Source: Thermodesulfovibrio yellowstonii DSM 11347
GTDB taxonomy: Bacteria; Nitrospirota; Thermodesulfovibrionia; Thermodesulfovibrionales; Thermodesulfovibrionaceae
Length of the DNA: 64,000 nt
Reading direction: 5' to 3'
NCBI RefSeq assembly: GCF_000020985.1
Contig: NC_011296.1
Location: 1,478,001-1,542,000, forward strand
Both the position numbers and the translations under genes were made by a program. Numbering within the stretch: position 1 is the stretch's first letter; each line of letters starts with the position of its first letter. The notes beneath the pieces are model-generated. The model had not been told where the DNA came from, made no database searches, and saw nothing but the letters and a program-made list of their open reading frames with translations. Shown here piece by piece: positions 31,206 through 39,405 of the stretch.

Positions 31206-32956
31206 TCTTTTTCACTCTCCTTTATATAATCAACAAAGGCTTCTTGAAGGGGAACATGACTAAGGGTGGTTTCAAACTGTTTAATCCCTGCATTTTTTAA
31301 TGTCTCATTGATCTTTTGTTGGGTAACCTCAGGTTCAAAGCTTCTTATGAATATTTTACTACCATAGATTGAGATTTCTTTAAAATTTTTCGTGAGTAAA
31401 TCATACACTTCCATAAATCTTTCACTCTTTATCTGAATAAGGCTTCCAGAGATTTTTTCAGAGTTTTTCTTTATTTCTTCAGGGCTTCCTTCTGCTATTA
31501 CTCTTCCCCGATGCATAAGACAGAGGCTATCACAGTTTTCAGCTTCATCCATGTAGTGAGTTGAAACAATCACTGTTACATTTTTGTCTCTTGAAAGCTT
31601 AAAAATAATCTTCCAGAAACTTCTCCTTGCAACTGGGTCAACTCCGCTTGTTGGTTCATCAAGAAATAATACAGGTGGTTCATGTAAAAGTGCACAGGCA
31701 AGAGTAACTCTCTGCCTTATTCCAAGTGGTAGGTCTTTGGTTAGTCTTTCCTCAAATCCTTTCAGTCCAAGCATTTCAATTACTCCGCTGAAGTCATTAT
31801 TTTTTACACTGTAAAGTCCTGCATAAAGCCTCATGTTTTCCTTTACTGTAAGGTCTCTGTAAAGAGAGAATCTCTGAGACATATAGCCGATAATACCCCA
31901 GACTTTGCTTCTGTCCTTTTTTACATCATAGCCAGCAATTTTAATTTCTCCCTCTGTTGGCTCAAGTAGTCCACACATCATCTTTATTAGAGTTGTTTTG
32001 CCTGCACCATTTGGTCCAAGAAGTCCAAGTATCTCTCCCTGCCCTACTTCTAAGTTAACTGAGTCAACCGCCTTAAACTTTCCAAATGTTTTTGTTACTG
32101 AATGGCATGAAATGATAATTTTTCCACCCTCTATGGAGATTCCTCGCAGACCCTTCGCCTGCGGCTCAGGGCTACGCTTCGCTTCGGCTCGGAATGATGA
32201 AGGATAACTAATATTCAGTTCAGCCTTTTGCTTTGCTTCTGCTACTTTCTCTATGAAAACCTTTTCCAGATTACCCAGTTCCTCAGGTCTGTCCTGAAGA
32301 AGTATCCTTCCTTCATGCATTAAAGCAATCCTGTGGCATCTCTCTGCCTCATCCATGTAGGATGTGGAAAGCAAAACAGTCACACCTCTTTGTCTTACAA
32401 GTCCGTGAATAATATTCCAGAAATCCTGCCTTGAAAGGGGGTCAACTCCTGTTGTTGGTTCATCAAGAAGAATTATGTCTGGTAGATGTAGCAGAGTACA
32501 TACAAGGGCAAGCTTTTGTCTCATTCCACCAGAAAGTGCCTTTGCCTGTCTTTGAAGAAATAGAGTTAGCCTTGTTATTTCAAGTAATGTTTTTTTGTTT
32601 TTTTCAAATACCTCATCAGGAATTAGTCTAAGTCCTCTGAAAAACTCAATATTTTCCTCAATTGAAAGGGAGTCATATAGATTAAGTCCCAATCCCTGAG
32701 GCATGTAGCCGATAAGAGCTTTAACTTTCTCAGGATTTTTGGTAACATCTATGTCATTGACAAAGGCTTTGCCACCATCTGCCTTAAGCACCCCCGCTAA
32801 AATCTGTATTATTGAGGTTTTTCCAGCACCATCTGGACCAATAAGACCAAAAACTTCGCCTTTGTTAACAGAAAAAGAAACATTATCAACTGCTTTGATT
32901 TTTTTATAGCTTTTACAGAGATTTTCAACTTTTATGACAAAATTTTTCTCAATCAT
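31202..32956 (-). CDS. dual ATP-binding ABC protein (YbhF-like), repeat-derived linker
   Basis: 584 residues with two ABC ATPase domains. Domain 1 (about 7-230): Walker A GPDGAGKTS (40-48), LSGGM (142-146), Walker B IILLDEP (161-167). Domain 2 (about 280-510): GPNGAGKTT (314-322), degenerate signature LPLGIRQRV, VLFLDEP. Fused ATPases of this type energise YbhS/YbhR-like permeases, and both are nearby. The linker (about 251-274, YPSSFRAEAKRSPEPQAKG) is encoded by a palindromic repeat at 32137-32202. The gene is downstream of the HlyD-like protein in the same direction. The ATG at 32956 lacks a strong ribosome binding site. Confidence 0.93.
   Translation of the reverse strand: MIEKNFVIKVENLCKSYKKIKAVDNVSFSVNKGEVFGLIGPDGAGKTSIIQILAGVLKADGGKAFVNDIDVTKNPEKVKALIGYMPQGLGLNLYDSLSIEENIEFFRGLRLIPDEVFEKNKKTLLEITRLTLFLQRQAKALSGGMRQKLALVCTLLHLPDIILLDEPTTGVDPLSRQDFWNIIHGLVRQRGVTVLLSTSYMDEAERCHRIALMHEGRILLQDRPEELGNLEKVFIEKVAEAKQKAELNISYPSSFRAEAKRSPEPQAKGLRGISIEGGKIIISCHSVTKTFGKFKAVDSVNLEVGQGEILGLLGPNGAGKTTLIKMMCGLLEPTEGEIKIAGYDVKKDRSKVWGIIGYMSQRFSLYRDLTVKENMRLYAGLYSVKNNDFSGVIEMLGLKGFEERLTKDLPLGIRQRVTLACALLHEPPVLFLDEPTSGVDPVARRSFWKIIFKLSRDKNVTVIVSTHYMDEAENCDSLCLMHRGRVIAEGSPEEIKKNSEKISGSLIQIKSERFMEVYDLLTKNFKEISIYGSKIFIRSFEPEVTQQKINETLKNAGIKQFETTLSHVPLQEAFVDYIKESEKD
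32137..32202 (-). repeat. palindromic repeat encoding the linker of the dual ABC ATPase
   Basis: GATTCCTCGCAGACCC...GGCTCGGAATGATGA on the plus strand: the same ATTCCTCG/CTCGGAAT frame as the MITE core, with internal GCTTCGCTTC-like repeats. It is in frame and translated on the minus strand as an Arg/Ser/Pro/Ala-rich stretch of about 22 residues between the two ATPase domains. Confidence 0.8.
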
Positions 32957-33018
32957 GTGCCACTTTTTTATTATTCTTATGGCATGAAAAACTTAAAGGA
33001 TGCTCTTTTTTTGTTAGA

Positions 33019-33051
33019 GATTCCTCGGGACATTTAGTCCCTCGGAATGAC
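33019..33051. repeat. palindromic repeat between the hlyD-like and ATPase genes
   Basis: GATTCCTCGGGAC, loop ATTTA, GTCCCTCGGAATGAC: the simplest copy of the repeat, a single hairpin with the ATTCC...GGAAT outer arms and a perfect GGGAC/GTCCC inner stem. It would lie in the spacer of the hlyD-ATPase transcript. Confidence 0.8.
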
Positions 33052-33085
33052 AAAAAAGGATGTGGACATTTGCTTTTGATAAATA

Positions 33086-34036
33086 TTATCGTGGCTTTAT
33101 CCAAGGTGCGTCATCTTTCCACTTTATTACAACATCAGCAGGCATTCCTGGCTTAAGCAATCCTTCAGGATTTTCAACTGAAACTTCAACTCCAAAAACA
33201 AGTTTCACTCGCTCTTCTTTTGTTTCAACATTTTTCGGAGTAAACTCTGCTTGCTCATAAATTTTTGTGATTTTGCCATTGAAATATTTGTCAGGATAGG
33301 CATCTATATACACTCTTGCTGGTAGCCCTATCTTTAGCTTTCCTATTTCTGGTTCAGGAATATAAACCTTGACATAAAGCTTGTTTAGGTCAACCATTAC
33401 ATAAAGCACAGTCCCTGGATTTACAACCTCGCCAACCTCTACAGGTCTACTTAAAATCACTCCTCCAGCTGGTGAGTAAATCTTTGTCTCATTCAAATCA
33501 GCCTGAGCTTCCTTTATTCTTTGTTCAGCTGCTCTGTAGCTTGACTCTGCTTGAGTTATAGCTTTAACTGCTGCCTCAACTTCAGCCTGTGCTGATTCAT
33601 ACTGCATTTTAACTCTATCAAAATCGCTTTTTGAAACAAGTTCCTCTTTAAGAAGGCTACTGTAACGGTCATAATCCTTCTTTGCCTTCTCATAAGAAGC
33701 CTGAGCCTTTATAAGATTTGCTCGAGCCTGAGCAATTGAAGAATAATAAGCCTGAGCCGTCTCAACCGCATTTCTATATCTTGCTGTAAGTTGTTCGGAG
33801 TCAATCTCGCAAAGAAGTTCTTCCTGTCTGGCAGTATCTCCTTCATCTTTGTAAAGTTTAGTAATTCTACCCTGAATTTTTGGGGATATATTTGTTTCTC
33901 TGCCTTCTATTCGTCCACTTAGGATAATAAGTCCTTCTGGAAATTTGGTTGTTTTTGTTATGACTATGTAAACTAAAGAAAAAATAAAAATCAAAATAAC
34001 AAAAACTATTAAGAGTTTTTTGAGATTAATTTTCAC
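33086..34036 (-). CDS. HlyD/YbhG-type membrane fusion protein
   Basis: 316 residues. It has one N-terminal TM (LLIVFVILIFIFSLVYIVI, about 8-26), then a lipoyl half (GRIEGRETNISPKIQGRITKLYKDEGD), a coiled-coil hairpin (about 75-180) and the second lipoyl half plus beta-barrel (KIYSPAGGVILSRPVEVGEVV). It bridges the ABC exporter to the outer envelope, as YbhG does. The start is GTG at 34036, 7 bases after a TATAAT, so it is leaderless. First gene of the exporter cluster. Confidence 0.92.
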   Translation of the reverse strand: MKINLKKLLIVFVILIFIFSLVYIVITKTTKFPEGLIILSGRIEGRETNISPKIQGRITKLYKDEGDTARQEELLCEIDSEQLTARYRNAVETAQAYYSSIAQARANLIKAQASYEKAKKDYDRYSSLLKEELVSKSDFDRVKMQYESAQAEVEAAVKAITQAESSYRAAEQRIKEAQADLNETKIYSPAGGVILSRPVEVGEVVNPGTVLYVMVDLNKLYVKVYIPEPEIGKLKIGLPARVYIDAYPDKYFNGKITKIYEQAEFTPKNVETKEERVKLVFGVEVSVENPEGLLKPGMPADVVIKWKDDAPWIKPR

Positions 34037-34043
34037 TGTTTTT

Positions 34044-34073
34044 ATTATATAGATTGTTTTTTCGGAAATTCAA
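34044..34073 (-). promoter_or_regulatory. promoter of the exporter cluster, leaderless arrangement
   Basis: Minus-strand TTGAAT (34073-34068) and TATAAT (34049-34044) are spaced by 18 bases. The -10 ends 7 bases before the GTG start at 34036. It is divergent from, and close to, the DUF1992 promoter. Confidence 0.55.
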
Positions 34074-34079
34074 TCTGAT

Positions 34080-34110
34080 TTGACATTTATAGAGTTTTTT
34101 CTGGCATCAT
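34080..34110 (+). promoter_or_regulatory. promoter of the DUF1992 gene
   Basis: A consensus TTGACA at 34080-34085 is followed 19 bases later by CATCAT (34105-34110). The -10 ends 5 bases before ATG 34116 and 8 before ATG 34119, so the message is short-leadered or leaderless. Confidence 0.45.
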
Positions 34111-34115
34111 AAAAT

Positions 34116-34487
34116 ATGATGAATATATTTGAAAAAATTGCTGAAGAAAAAATTCGTGAAGCAATGGAACAGGGGCTATTTGATGACCTTCCAAATAAAG
34201 GAAAGCCCCTGAAATTTGAAGACATGAGCTTTGTTCCTGAAGACTTAAGACTCGCATATAAAATCCTTAAAAATGCAGGATGCATACCTCCTGAGATGGA
34301 GATAAGAAAAGAGATAATAGACTTAAAAGATTTACTCAAAACAATAGATAACGATGAGGAGAGAATTAAAAAAATCAGAGAACTCAATTTTAAACTACTC
34401 AAATTCAATATAGGCAGAAAGCGTCCCTTTTATCTTGAGGATTTTCCAGAATACGAAGACAAAATACTTCAAAAATTTATCGGATAA
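34116..34487 (+). CDS. DUF1992 / DnaJ-C28-like conserved protein
   Basis: 123 residues. The DUF1992 core is clear: FEKIAEEKIREAMEQGLFDDLPNKGKPLKFED (about 4-35) followed by LRLAYKILKNAGCIPPEMEIRKEI. The family is named after eukaryotic DNAJC28, but there is no J domain here, and the function is unknown. Two ATGs stand in tandem (34116, 34119); the second fits a leaderless start slightly better. The stop codon is directly next to the 3' end of the tRNA-Ser gene on the other strand. Confidence 0.85.
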   Translation: MMNIFEKIAEEKIREAMEQGLFDDLPNKGKPLKFEDMSFVPEDLRLAYKILKNAGCIPPEMEIRKEIIDLKDLLKTIDNDEERIKKIRELNFKLLKFNIGRKRPFYLEDFPEYEDKILQKFIG

Positions 34488-34574
34488 CGGAGAGGGAGGG
34501 ATTCGAACCCTCGGTGAGGTTACCCCCACAGCGGTTTTCGAGACCGCCCCAATCGTCCACTCTGGCACCTCTCC
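34488..34574 (-). tRNA. tRNA-Ser (anticodon CGA)
   Basis: 87 nt on the minus strand. The acceptor stem GGAGAGG pairs with CCTCTCC, with discriminator G. The anticodon stem GCGGT/ACCGC encloses the loop CTCGAAA, so the anticodon is CGA (reads UCG). A long variable arm and the T-loop GGTTCGAATCC mark a class II serine tRNA. The 3' CCA is not encoded (the genome continues TTA), so CCA must be added by a nucleotidyltransferase such as the one at 7131-9755. Confidence 0.96.
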
Positions 34575-34613
34575 AGAAAGTTTATAATAAATTATATCAC
34601 CAAAAGCTGACTT

Positions 34614-35642
34614 ATGGAAAAAGTTCTATTAGCAATGAGTGGAGGCATTGATTCATCCGTAGCAGCCTATTTACTGAGAGAAAAGGGAATGGCTGTGGAG
34701 GGAGTTTTTTTTATTCTCTTTGATGAACCTGCAAATATTGAACTCGCAAAGCAGACAGCTAATTTCCTCAATATAAAGCTTCATATAGAGGATTTAAGAG
34801 AAAAGTTTAAAGCTGATGTAATTACACCTTTTTTTGAAGGCTATAAAAAAGGAATTACACCAAATCCCTGTGTGATATGCAATAAAAAGATAAAATTTCC
34901 CCTGCTGAAATTCTTAGCAGAAAAAGTTAAGGCGAATTACATAGCAACAGGTCATTATGCAAGAATTGTAAGAATAAACAATATTCCCCTTTTAATGAAG
35001 GGAATTGACCCCAAAAAAGACCAGTCCTATTTTCTCTATGGAATTGAAAGGACTTTGTTATCTCATATTATCTTTCCTTTGGGAGAATACACGAAATATA
35101 AGATAAGAGAAATAGCAGAAAAAGTGGGGATTCCATCAAAGGTAGCAGAAGAAAGCACAGAGGTATGCTTCCTTAGAGATAAAAGGTACTACGAAAGTAT
35201 CAGACCTACAAAAGGAGGCCCAATAATTGAAATGTCTACGGGAAAAATCATAGGGCAACACAGGGGAATTCATCTCTATACTATTGGGCAAAGAAAAAGA
35301 TTAGGTATTGCCTCACCCCATCCTCTTTACGTTGTCAAGATAGAGCCTTCTGAAAATGCCGTTTATGTGGATTCTAAGGAAAAGGCTTTTATGAGAGAGT
35401 TTGTTGTAAATGAGCTTAACTGGCTTTGTGATATAGAAAAAGAAGAATTTAGCTGCCAAGTAAAAATTCGCTATGCAATGAATCCAGAAAAAGCTACAGT
35501 TACCCTAATTAATAAAGACAGAGCCAATGTTGTTTTTGAAAAACCTCAATTTGCACCTACCCCTGGTCAGAGTGCAGTTTTTTATAATGGGGATATTGTT
35601 TTAGGGGGAGGAGTAATTAAGGAGATAATGCAAGGTTTTTAA
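34614..35642 (+). CDS. mnmA: tRNA-specific 2-thiouridylase MnmA
   Basis: 342 residues. It thiolates U34 of Lys, Glu and Gln tRNAs. The PP-loop ATPase motif SGGIDSS is at 9-15, the catalytic cysteine pair is C86 (TPNPCVIC) and C185 (STEVCFLRD), and GHYARI is at 114-119. TIGQRKRLGI marks the C-terminal half. It is a little shorter than the usual 355-370, through small loop losses. A TATAAT at 34583-34588 lies about 25 bases upstream. Its 3' end overlaps convergent argC by 26 bases. Confidence 0.95.
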   Translation: MEKVLLAMSGGIDSSVAAYLLREKGMAVEGVFFILFDEPANIELAKQTANFLNIKLHIEDLREKFKADVITPFFEGYKKGITPNPCVICNKKIKFPLLKFLAEKVKANYIATGHYARIVRINNIPLLMKGIDPKKDQSYFLYGIERTLLSHIIFPLGEYTKYKIREIAEKVGIPSKVAEESTEVCFLRDKRYYESIRPTKGGPIIEMSTGKIIGQHRGIHLYTIGQRKRLGIASPHPLYVVKIEPSENAVYVDSKEKAFMREFVVNELNWLCDIEKEEFSCQVKIRYAMNPEKATVTLINKDRANVVFEKPQFAPTPGQSAVFYNGDIVLGGGVIKEIMQGF

Positions 35643-36657
35643 GGGCTTTTGTCTCATCAATTCCGAACATGATATTCATGTTTTGAACTGCCTGCCCTGA
35701 AGCCCCTTTTACAAGGTTATCTATCGCAGAGATAAGAATTATTCTTCCTGTTCTTTGATTAACAACAACGCCTATGTAGCAGTAATTCGTGCCTTTTACA
35801 TATTTTATAGCAGGAACCTGTCCCTCTGGCATAATTTTAATAAAGGGCTCATTTTGATAGGCTTCTTCCAATACTTCTATGGCTTCTTTGGTTGTGATAT
35901 TTTTGTTTAATTTTCCGTAGATAGTTGATAAAATTCCTCTGTTTAATGGTAAAAGATGGGTGGTAAAATCTATTGTTATGTCTTTGCCAGAGGCAAAGCT
36001 TAACTCTTGTTCAATTTCAGGAGTGTGTCTGTGTTTTGCCACATTGTAAGCTCTAAAATCCTCATTTACTTCGCAGTAGCTTAAAGTTACCTCCGTTTTT
36101 CTCCCAGCCCCAGAAGTTCCAGATTTTGAATCCACCACTATTGTATCTAAGTTAATCAGCTCTTTTTTCAAAAAAGGATAAAGGGGTAAAATTGCGCTTG
36201 TAGGATAACAGCCAGGATTGGCAATAAGTCTCGCTTTTTTTATTTTATCCCTGTATATTTCTGGTAATCCATACACTGCTTCTTTAAGGAGTTCAGAATA
36301 GGAATGGGAAGTTTTATACCATTGTTCATAAACCTTTGAATCTTTTATCCTAAAGTCAGCAGAAAGGTCTATGACTCTTTTGTTAGCCTCTACAAGTAAT
36401 GCTCCTACTTCCTGAGATTTTCCATGAGGAAGAGCAAGAAAGTAAACGTCAGCTCTATCTTTTATTTTTTCAATATGAAGGTTTTCAAATTTAAGGTTCT
36501 TATAGATAAAAAAAGCAGGGAAAAGCTCTGAAACGCTTAACCCTGCTGATTTTTCACTTGTAACACCTACTATTTCAACTTCATCATGTCCTGCAAGAAT
36601 TCTCAGGAGTTCACTTCCTGTATAACCACTTCCACCACATATGAAAGCTTTAAGCAT
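35617..36657 (-). CDS. argC: N-acetyl-gamma-glutamyl-phosphate reductase
   Basis: 346 residues. It makes N-acetylglutamate semialdehyde in arginine synthesis with NADPH. The nucleotide fold starts ICGGSGYTGSELLRIL, and the catalytic Cys is C150 in ANPGCYPT. KSGTSGAGRKTE and HRHTPEIEQEL are family motifs. It begins 2 bases downstream of the rpsI stop, so it may be transcribed from the rplM-rpsI promoter. argB, the preceding pathway step, is 23 kb away in this window. Confidence 0.96.
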   Translation of the reverse strand: MLKAFICGGSGYTGSELLRILAGHDEVEIVGVTSEKSAGLSVSELFPAFFIYKNLKFENLHIEKIKDRADVYFLALPHGKSQEVGALLVEANKRVIDLSADFRIKDSKVYEQWYKTSHSYSELLKEAVYGLPEIYRDKIKKARLIANPGCYPTSAILPLYPFLKKELINLDTIVVDSKSGTSGAGRKTEVTLSYCEVNEDFRAYNVAKHRHTPEIEQELSFASGKDITIDFTTHLLPLNRGILSTIYGKLNKNITTKEAIEVLEEAYQNEPFIKIMPEGQVPAIKYVKGTNYCYIGVVVNQRTGRIILISAIDNLVKGASGQAVQNMNIMFGIDETKALKNLALSP

Positions 36658-36658
36658 T

Positions 36659-37054
36659 TTATCTCTTGGAGAACTGGAATCTCTTTCTTGCCTTTGGTTG
36701 ACCGTATTTCTTTCTCTCTACCTCTCTTGGGTCTCTTGTAAGAAGTCCTTCCTTTTTAAGTTTTGGCTTGAGGTCTGGATTAAGATTAACAAGAGCTCTT
36801 GCAATGCCATGCCTTATAGCACCTGCTTGCCCACTCAAACCACCACCACTTACATTAACCACTACATCATATTTACCTGTTACACCAGCTACATGAAATG
36901 GTTGATAAAGAAGCATTCTTAATGTTTCTCTTGAAAAATACTCTTCAATTGGCTTGTTATTTACTGTAATTTTACCTGAGCCTGGTAATAAAATAACTCT
37001 GGCAACTGACCTTTTTCTTCTTCCTGTGGCTAAATTCTCAGACATTCCTATCAC
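36659..37054 (-). CDS. rpsI: 30S ribosomal protein S9
   Basis: 131 residues. Hallmarks: [23 protein letters not shown] at the start, the [19 protein letters not shown] block (about 68-86), and the basic C-terminal tail [17 protein letters not shown] that reaches the P-site tRNA. It follows rplM by 8 bases, the standard operon order. Confidence 0.98.
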   Translation of the reverse strand: MIGMSENLATGRRKRSVARVILLPGSGKITVNNKPIEEYFSRETLRMLLYQPFHVAGVTGKYDVVVNVSGGGLSGQAGAIRHGIARALVNLNPDLKPKLKKEGLLTRDPREVERKKYGQPKARKRFQFSKR

Positions 37055-37062
37055 CTCAAACT

Positions 37063-37494
37063 TTAACTTAATTTAAGAGGTTCAGGTTTTTGAGCAATAT
37101 GAGGATGTTCCGAACCTCTGTAAACTTTTAGTTTTTTTATCATTTTTCTACCCAATCTTGTTTTAGGAAGCATACCCCAGACAGCATCAACTATAACTTC
37201 TTCAGGTTCTTTTTCAAGTCTTTCCTTTAGAGTTTCTGCTTTCAAATTACCCATGTAACCGGTATGATGATAATAAATCTTATCGGTAAGTTTTTTCCCT
37301 GTTACTTTAATTTTTTCTGCATTGATAACCACTACAAAATCACCATTGTCTACATTTGGAGTGTAGGTTGGCTTATTTTTACCCATTAAAACCTTTGCAA
37401 TTCTTGAGGCAAATCTTCCCAGCGTTTGCCCATTAGCATCAAAAATAAACCAACGTCTGTTTACTTCTTCCTTTTTTACAAAAACTGTCTTCAT
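37063..37494 (-). CDS. rplM: 50S ribosomal protein L13
   Basis: 143 residues. Typical sequence: [63 protein letters not shown] and [21 protein letters not shown]. It has a sigma-70-like promoter in the spacer upstream and a GAGAGGG site near the ATG, the first gene of rplM-rpsI. Confidence 0.98.
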   Translation of the reverse strand: MKTVFVKKEEVNRRWFIFDANGQTLGRFASRIAKVLMGKNKPTYTPNVDNGDFVVVINAEKIKVTGKKLTDKIYYHHTGYMGNLKAETLKERLEKEPEEVIVDAVWGMLPKTRLGRKMIKKLKVYRGSEHPHIAQKPEPLKLS

Positions 37495-37541
37495 ATTTAT
37501 CCCTCTCTTCAGAAAAATTATTAACCAAGACTTAAAATTAT

Positions 37542-37571
37542 AAATTACCTTAAAAAATATTTATTTGTCAA
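37542..37571 (-). promoter_or_regulatory. promoter of rplM-rpsI
   Basis: On the minus strand a consensus TTGACA (37571-37566) is followed after 18 bases by TAATTT (37547-37542). A TATAAT a few bases further on is 23 bases away, too far for the same -35. The leader is about 40 bases. Confidence 0.45.
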
Positions 37572-37641
37572 ATTTAGAACTCTTTTGTCCTTGTTTCAAG
37601 GAAAATAGCTATCTATTTGTCTAAGCCGCAGACATATTCAA

Positions 37642-38382
37642 TTATGGAATTGTTTCAATAAAAGCATATTTTGGTTCATGAAGAGGGATTAATATATCCG
37701 CCAGTTCCTTAGTTTTCAATAAGATATCATAGGCTTCATAGGAATTCACCAGAGTTCCAGGAGGTATTACCTCCATACCCATCCCGAGTATTTTAGGTGG
37801 TGGATTAAGATTTTCCTCAATTACACAAAATCCTGTTATTAATGCCTTACCTTTTTCAGTATCTATAAGAATGGACATTCCACCTGGAGTATGGGCGGGT
37901 GCTTGAATCATTTTTATTCCAGGAAGAATCTCTGCATCTTCTTTTAAAGCAATAATCTGCTCATTGTTTTCAACTTCTGATATAAAGTCTTCGTTATATC
38001 TAAAATCAAGAGCATGAGGATTATGAATTTGTTCTAATTCTTTTTCGTGAACATAAAATCTGGCATTAATGCACTTTGAGTCATTCTCACAATGGTCATT
38101 ATGTAGATGGGTATGAAGCACAATGTCAATATCTTCAGGCTTTAAGCCATATTTTGCAAGCCCTTCTTCAAAGGTGTAAACTTTGCCAATAGCTTTTTCA
38201 ATTTCAGTAGAACTTCTGGGCGCGAACTCTCCTGTATCAATCAAAATATTTTTATCGCCACCCTCTATATACCATGAAAATATAGGTATTACAAAAGGTT
38301 TTCCATAATCATGCTGATAAGTCATCATACCCTTATCAAATATCTTTGCACCCATAACAATTGGATGTATTTTATAAATCAT
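37642..38382 (-). CDS. metallo-beta-lactamase-fold hydrolase, lactonase-like
   Basis: 246 residues. The metal motif HTHLHNDHCEND (HxHxDH type, about residues 90-101), then PAHTPGGMSIL and the C-terminal His (LHEPKY), give the AHL-lactonase-like/glyoxalase II class. The substrate cannot be inferred; quorum quenching should not be assumed. Single gene with its own promoter and probably no leader. Confidence 0.85.
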   Translation of the reverse strand: MIYKIHPIVMGAKIFDKGMMTYQHDYGKPFVIPIFSWYIEGGDKNILIDTGEFAPRSSTEIEKAIGKVYTFEEGLAKYGLKPEDIDIVLHTHLHNDHCENDSKCINARFYVHEKELEQIHNPHALDFRYNEDFISEVENNEQIIALKEDAEILPGIKMIQAPAHTPGGMSILIDTEKGKALITGFCVIEENLNPPPKILGMGMEVIPPGTLVNSYEAYDILLKTKELADILIPLHEPKYAFIETIP

Positions 38383-38390
38383 GTTTTTAT

Positions 38391-38419
38391 ACTAAATAGT
38401 TTTGATAGAATTATGTCAA
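38391..38419 (-). promoter_or_regulatory. promoter of the metallo-hydrolase gene, leaderless arrangement
   Basis: Minus-strand TTGACA (38419-38414) and TTTAGT (38396-38391) are spaced by 17 bases. The -10 ends 8 bases before the ATG at 38382. There is no Shine-Dalgarno sequence. Confidence 0.5.
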
Positions 38420-38540
38420 GCTATTTTATACCTCAAACGACCATTGAGCTTGTTAATCTGAATTGAGTTATTTTTAAAGTTTATTTTGTCTTTTATAAAA
38501 GTTTGAAACATAGCTTAACTTTTATATCGGTAATTTTAAA

Positions 38541-38570
38541 TTGAAAGCTATCTGATTTGTGAGGTATAAT
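38541..38570 (+). promoter_or_regulatory. promoter of the etfB-etfA-fabD-mdh-ndk run
   Basis: TTGAAA (38541-38546) and TATAAT (38565-38570) are 18 bases apart. The leader of about 45 bases carries a GCAGA/TCTGC mini-hairpin (38588-38603) and a GGAGG site. Confidence 0.6.
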
Positions 38571-38622
38571 TTTAATTTAAACTTCTGTGCAGAGCTTTAT
38601 CTGCCAAAAATTGGAGGTGCTA

Positions 38623-39405
38623 ATGAGGATTATCGTATGTATTAAACAAGTTCCAGATGTTACGGAAGTAAAAATTGATCCAAAAACAAATACCCTTATA
38701 AGAGAAGGCGTTCCAAGTATTATGAATCCCTATGATTTGCATGCTATTGAAGCCGCATTAGAGCTTAAAGAAGCCACAGCTGGTAAAGTCACAGCAATAA
38801 CAATGGGACCTCCTCAGGCTGAAGAGGTGCTGAGAGAAGCAATATCTATGGGTGTTGATGATGCTATTTTACTTACAGATAGAAGATTTGCGGGAGCAGA
38901 TACATGGGCAACTGCTTATACCCTTTCAATGGCAGCACGAAAAATTGGTTTTGATTTAATAATATGTGGCAAACAGGCAATTGACGGTGATACTGCTCAA
39001 GTAGGACCTGAAATGGCTGAATTTCTCAATATCCCTCATGTCTCTTATGTAAGAAAGATTCATAACGTCTCCTCTCAAGAAATGATCATTGAAAGACTTA
39101 TGGATGACTGTTACGAAAAAATACAGGTCTGTTTACCAGCATTGATAACAGTAGTAAAAGAATTAAACAATCCCCGCCCACCCTCAATAAGAGGTAAAAT
39201 GGCAGCTAAAAAAGCTGTAATCCCAAGATGGAATGCTGATGACATTAATGCAGAGGAAGAAAAAATCGGACTTAAAGGCTCTCCCACAATGGTTAAAAAT
39301 ATCTTTGCTCCACCACCGAGAGGTGAGAGAAGAATTTTAGAAGGTTCTCCTGAAGAACAAGTTGATATACTTCTCAAAGAACTAAGGAGGTTAGGATGCT
39401 TATAA
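38623..39405 (+). CDS. etfB: electron transfer flavoprotein, beta subunit
   Basis: 260 residues from ATG 38623, chosen because GGAGG lies 5 bases upstream and the protein then starts MRIIVCIKQVPDVTEVKID, as EtfB does; a longer GTG frame from 38587 lacks support. It binds AMP or FAD with the alpha subunit. Conserved: GVPSIMNPYDLHAIEAALELKE, AISMGVDDAILLTD, ICGKQAIDGDTAQVGPEMAEFL. It passes electrons between dehydrogenases and a quinone or ferredoxin. It overlaps etfA by 10 bases. Confidence 0.95.
   Translation: MRIIVCIKQVPDVTEVKIDPKTNTLIREGVPSIMNPYDLHAIEAALELKEATAGKVTAITMGPPQAEEVLREAISMGVDDAILLTDRRFAGADTWATAYTLSMAARKIGFDLIICGKQAIDGDTAQVGPEMAEFLNIPHVSYVRKIHNVSSQEMIIERLMDDCYEKIQVCLPALITVVKELNNPRPPSIRGKMAAKKAVIPRWNADDINAEEEKIGLKGSPTMVKNIFAPPPRGERRILEGSPEEQVDILLKELRRLGCL

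Noticed and set aside
37642-38382. Metallo-hydrolase as a quorum-quenching AHL lactonase
   Set aside because: The HxHxDH motif is shared by the whole superfamily; no quorum-sensing genes or lactonase-specific residues could be confirmed.
38431-38540. AT-rich spacer before etfB considered as a riboswitch
   Set aside because: It lies upstream of the likely promoter (TTGAAA/TATAAT), so it would not be in the leader, and no conserved riboswitch core is recognisable.
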